From positions 1,674,001 through 1,738,000 of the forward strand of contig NC_017455.1 in assembly GCF_000165465.1 (NCBI RefSeq): a stretch of 64,000 nucleotides of DNA, in the 5' to 3' direction. This DNA is from Halanaerobium praevalens DSM 2228. Lineage in GTDB: Bacteria > Bacillota > Halanaerobiia > Halanaerobiales > Halanaerobiaceae. The position numbers were made by a program, and so were the translations under genes. The first letter of the stretch is position 1, and the number at the start of each line of letters is the position of its first letter. This document shows positions 62,659 through 64,000 of this stretch, one piece after another. The notes beneath the pieces were generated by a model that searched no databases, was not told where the DNA came from, and saw only the letters and a list, made by a program, of their open reading frames with translations.

Positions 62659-62685
62659 AATCCTCTCTTTTAATTAGGGAGGATT
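62659..62685 (+). terminator. Terminator of folD
   Basis: A ten-base stem, AATCCTCTCT with AGGGAGGATT (one T-G pair), begins six bases after the folD stop and is followed by TTAAAG and AT-rich sequence. The T-tract is short, so termination may be partial. Confidence 0.65.
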
Positions 62686-62699
62686 TTAAAGTCTATAAT

Positions 62700-62925
62700 T
62701 TAATTAAAAATTACAAATTCCAAAGTTAATTATAATCTTTTTATAAATTTTTTTCAAGTAAAAAACTAAAATGGCTTAATCAGCAACCTAATTTATTTCT
62801 TTCTAATAATAAAAAAATTGCCTTCGAACAATCTGTAATATAGTAAGGTTAAATTTTGTTGATGTCGGAAATTATGGATCTATAAATATTATTCATAACA
62901 AACCATTAGGTATAATTTCCTAGAG
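62700..62925. other. AT-rich intergenic stretch with no recognised gene
   Basis: Between the folD terminator and the terminators that end the UPF0340 gene I see no long open frame, no ribosome site followed by a plausible start and no recognised RNA motif on either strand. A short plus-strand run near 62855-62912 can be read without a stop, but it lacks a start and I could not match it to a family. Confidence 0.5.
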
Positions 62926-62928
62926 ATT

Positions 62929-62953
62929 AAAAAACTCCCCGGGGGAGGGGAGT
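62929..62953 (-). terminator. GC-rich intrinsic terminator
   Basis: ACTCCCC (62934-62940) pairs with GGGGAGT (62947-62953), and the minus strand continues with TTTTTT. It is the most GC-rich element in this AT-rich stretch. It follows another terminator-like hairpin at 62990-63029 and so acts as a second stop for transcripts from the UPF0340 gene. Confidence 0.8.
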
Positions 62954-62989
62954 AAATTTGATTTCATTTATAAATTATACATAATAAAA

Positions 62990-63029
62990 ATAATTCGACC
63001 TTAAGTCATATGACTCATAGTCGAATTAT
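62990..63029 (-). terminator. Hairpin terminator after the UPF0340 gene
   Basis: Ten-base arms ATAATTCGAC and GTCGAATTAT enclose a 12-base palindrome, AGTCATATGACT (63004-63015). On the minus strand TTTTTATT follows the stem. It begins 45 bases after the stop of the UPF0340 gene and is probably its own terminator. Confidence 0.7.
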
Positions 63030-63073
63030 ATAATAAAAAAATTATTTTGTCAATATAATTTAAAGCTTAATTA

Positions 63074-63634
63074 TTATTTGCTATTTTCTGACTTTAAATA
63101 CTTAGCCCTTGCTCCACCTACTAATTTTAATCTTGTAGTAGCTGCAGTTAAATGAGCCGCCCCAATTTCTTTTATTGATAATCGAACAGGAACAGCTATA
63201 TTTTTAAGATGCATTCCAATTAAAGCATCACCAATATCTATTCCCAAATCTGCTTCCATATTTTCCACAGTTACAGGATCTTTAAATTCTTTAAACGCAG
63301 CTGTAGCAAAAGCCCCACCAGCTGCTCGGTGTGGAACTACATTTACCTGCTTAAAATTATATTCTTTTTGTAATTCTTTTTCTATCACCAAGGAGCGATT
63401 AATATGTTCACAACCTTGAACAGCAAGATACAAATCAGATTCAGCTAAAATTATTTTTATTCTCTTAATAATTTGATCACCTAAATCAACATCTGTAGCT
63501 GAACCAATTTTTTCTCCTTGAATCTCACTTGTACTTCCACCTAAAATAAAAATTGATTTTTCTTCAGGTTTAGCAATTTTTATTAGCTCTCTGATAGCTT
63601 TTTCAATATCAGATAATATTTTTTTAGTCTGCAT
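63074..63634 (-). CDS. UPF0340/YwlG family protein (TIGR01440 type)
   Basis: A 186-residue protein of the conserved Firmicute family UPF0340. Family segments include FILGGSTSEIQGEKIG near 29-44, LAVQGCEHINRSLVIEK near 79-95, VVPHRAAGGAFATAAF near 99-114 and ENMEADLGIDIGDALIGMHLK. The molecular function of this family is not established. The compact structure and the conserved Cys-Glu-His in QGCEHINR hint at a catalytic or binding site. ATG start; a 70-base gap separates it from the next gene. Confidence 0.85.
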   Translation of the reverse strand: MQTKKILSDIEKAIRELIKIAKPEEKSIFILGGSTSEIQGEKIGSATDVDLGDQIIKRIKIILAESDLYLAVQGCEHINRSLVIEKELQKEYNFKQVNVVPHRAAGGAFATAAFKEFKDPVTVENMEADLGIDIGDALIGMHLKNIAVPVRLSIKEIGAAHLTAATTRLKLVGGARAKYLKSENSK

Positions 63635-63705
63635 AAAAATCCCCTTTCTAAATCTATATATTTCTATTTTAACTTAAAATTATGCAGATCGCAAATCTCT
63701 ATTTT

Positions 63706-64000
63706 TTAATTAATTAACTTCGATTTTTCTTTTATTTTTGCTTCTAAATCGAAATATTTTGCTTTTGCAGATTCGGATAATTTTTCTAATATTTCTTTTC
63801 TAAATTTAAAAGCAAGTTCTTTTCTATTGTATCTTTGATTATCATTTAAAATTTGAGACCAACTAATTTTATTGTTTTGTTGAAAAAGATCATAATCAAC
63901 AAGTCTTTGTCCTTCATTATTGTATTCAAAAGCAAATAATATTTTTTTGATTTCTAGTGCGGATAAAAAAGTGAAAATTCGAATTTGATAAGCAGTAATT
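63706..64000 (-). CDS. Hypothetical protein, C-terminal fragment
   Basis: An open frame enters from the right edge and ends with TAA at 63706-63708, giving the last 97 residues. The N-terminal part of the fragment is hydrophobic (IFTFLSALEI) and the rest is charged and probably helical: NNKISWSQILNDNQRYNRKE, followed by a lysine-rich tail. I do not recognise the family. The frame is supported by its lack of stops over 98 codons in very AT-rich DNA. Confidence 0.6.
   Translation of the reverse strand, partial: ITAYQIRIFTFLSALEIKKILFAFEYNNEGQRLVDYDLFQQNNKISWSQILNDNQRYNRKELAFKFRKEILEKLSESAKAKYFDLEAKIKEKSKLIN

Noticed and set aside
62855-62912. Possible gene remnant (VDVGNYGS-like reading) on the plus strand
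   Set aside because: It is under 25 codons, lacks a start, and its weak likeness to the DVG segment of FolD or to HisH is not enough to call a pseudogene.

Overview
This 64 kb window comes from a low-GC, strictly fermentative anaerobic bacterium. Clostridial-type amino-acid fermentation genes, anaerobic (early-cobalt) corrin synthesis, frequent TTG/GTG starts with strong Shine-Dalgarno sites and very AT-rich spacers suggest Clostridia or Halanaerobiia; a finer placement is an inference that I cannot prove from the sequence. Every recognised gene except folD (61813-62652) lies on the minus strand, so transcription runs from high to low coordinates. I see no rRNA, tRNA, CRISPR array, transposase or prophage gene.

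Region A (1-32 kb) is an essentially complete anaerobic adenosylcobalamin factory. hemA, precorrin-2 dehydrogenase and cobC lie at 28.4-31.0 kb, downstream of rpoN. Below them a promoter, a cobalamin riboswitch (about 28150-28350) and an intrinsic terminator (28039-28064) precede a run of about 33 closely packed genes reaching the left edge. In transcription order these are two tandem cbiP, the adenosyltransferase, cbiC, cbiD, cbiE, cbiT, cbiL, a cbiF-cbiK fusion, a nickel/cobalt ECF transporter (nikK, cbiM, nikL, cbiQ, cbiO), cbiH, cbiJ, cbiG, cbiA, cbiB, pduX, cobD, cobU, cobS, cblT, cblS, hemC, cobA-hemD, hemB, an acyltransferase, hemL and the start of a cbiX-like gene. CobT is not in the window. 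The CblT/CblS pair implies that the lower ligand is salvaged as alpha-ribazole. Weak hairpins flank the transporter genes.

Region B (32.5-36.5 kb) holds an amino-acid racemase of the ornithine racemase type, an acetamidase/formamidase-family enzyme and a chemoreceptor, apparently one transcription unit.

Region C (36.7-61.6 kb) is a complete lysine-to-acetate-plus-butyrate fermentation. KamA and KamDE move the amino groups, KamB/KamC are likely reactivators of the B12 mutase, and Kdd, Kce and Kal make crotonyl-CoA. An acyl-CoA dehydrogenase with a ferredoxin-fused electron-transfer flavoprotein, an AtoDA CoA transferase, thiolase, crotonase and 3-hydroxybutyryl-CoA dehydrogenase finish the route. 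Two NhaC-family transporters, an M20 peptidase and a YtcJ-type amidohydrolase are interleaved. The operon is headed by a near-consensus sigma-54 promoter (59206-59221), three GATTCAT inverted-repeat sites upstream of it, and a gene for a CBS-PAS-AAA+ sigma-54 activator. rpoN itself sits between the lysine and B12 regions, so the vitamin-dependent pathway, its cofactor supply and its sigma factor are neighbours.

Region D (61.8-64 kb) has a divergent folD whose product lacks the usual catalytic lysine, an intergenic stretch with tandem terminators, a UPF0340-family gene and a partial unknown gene.
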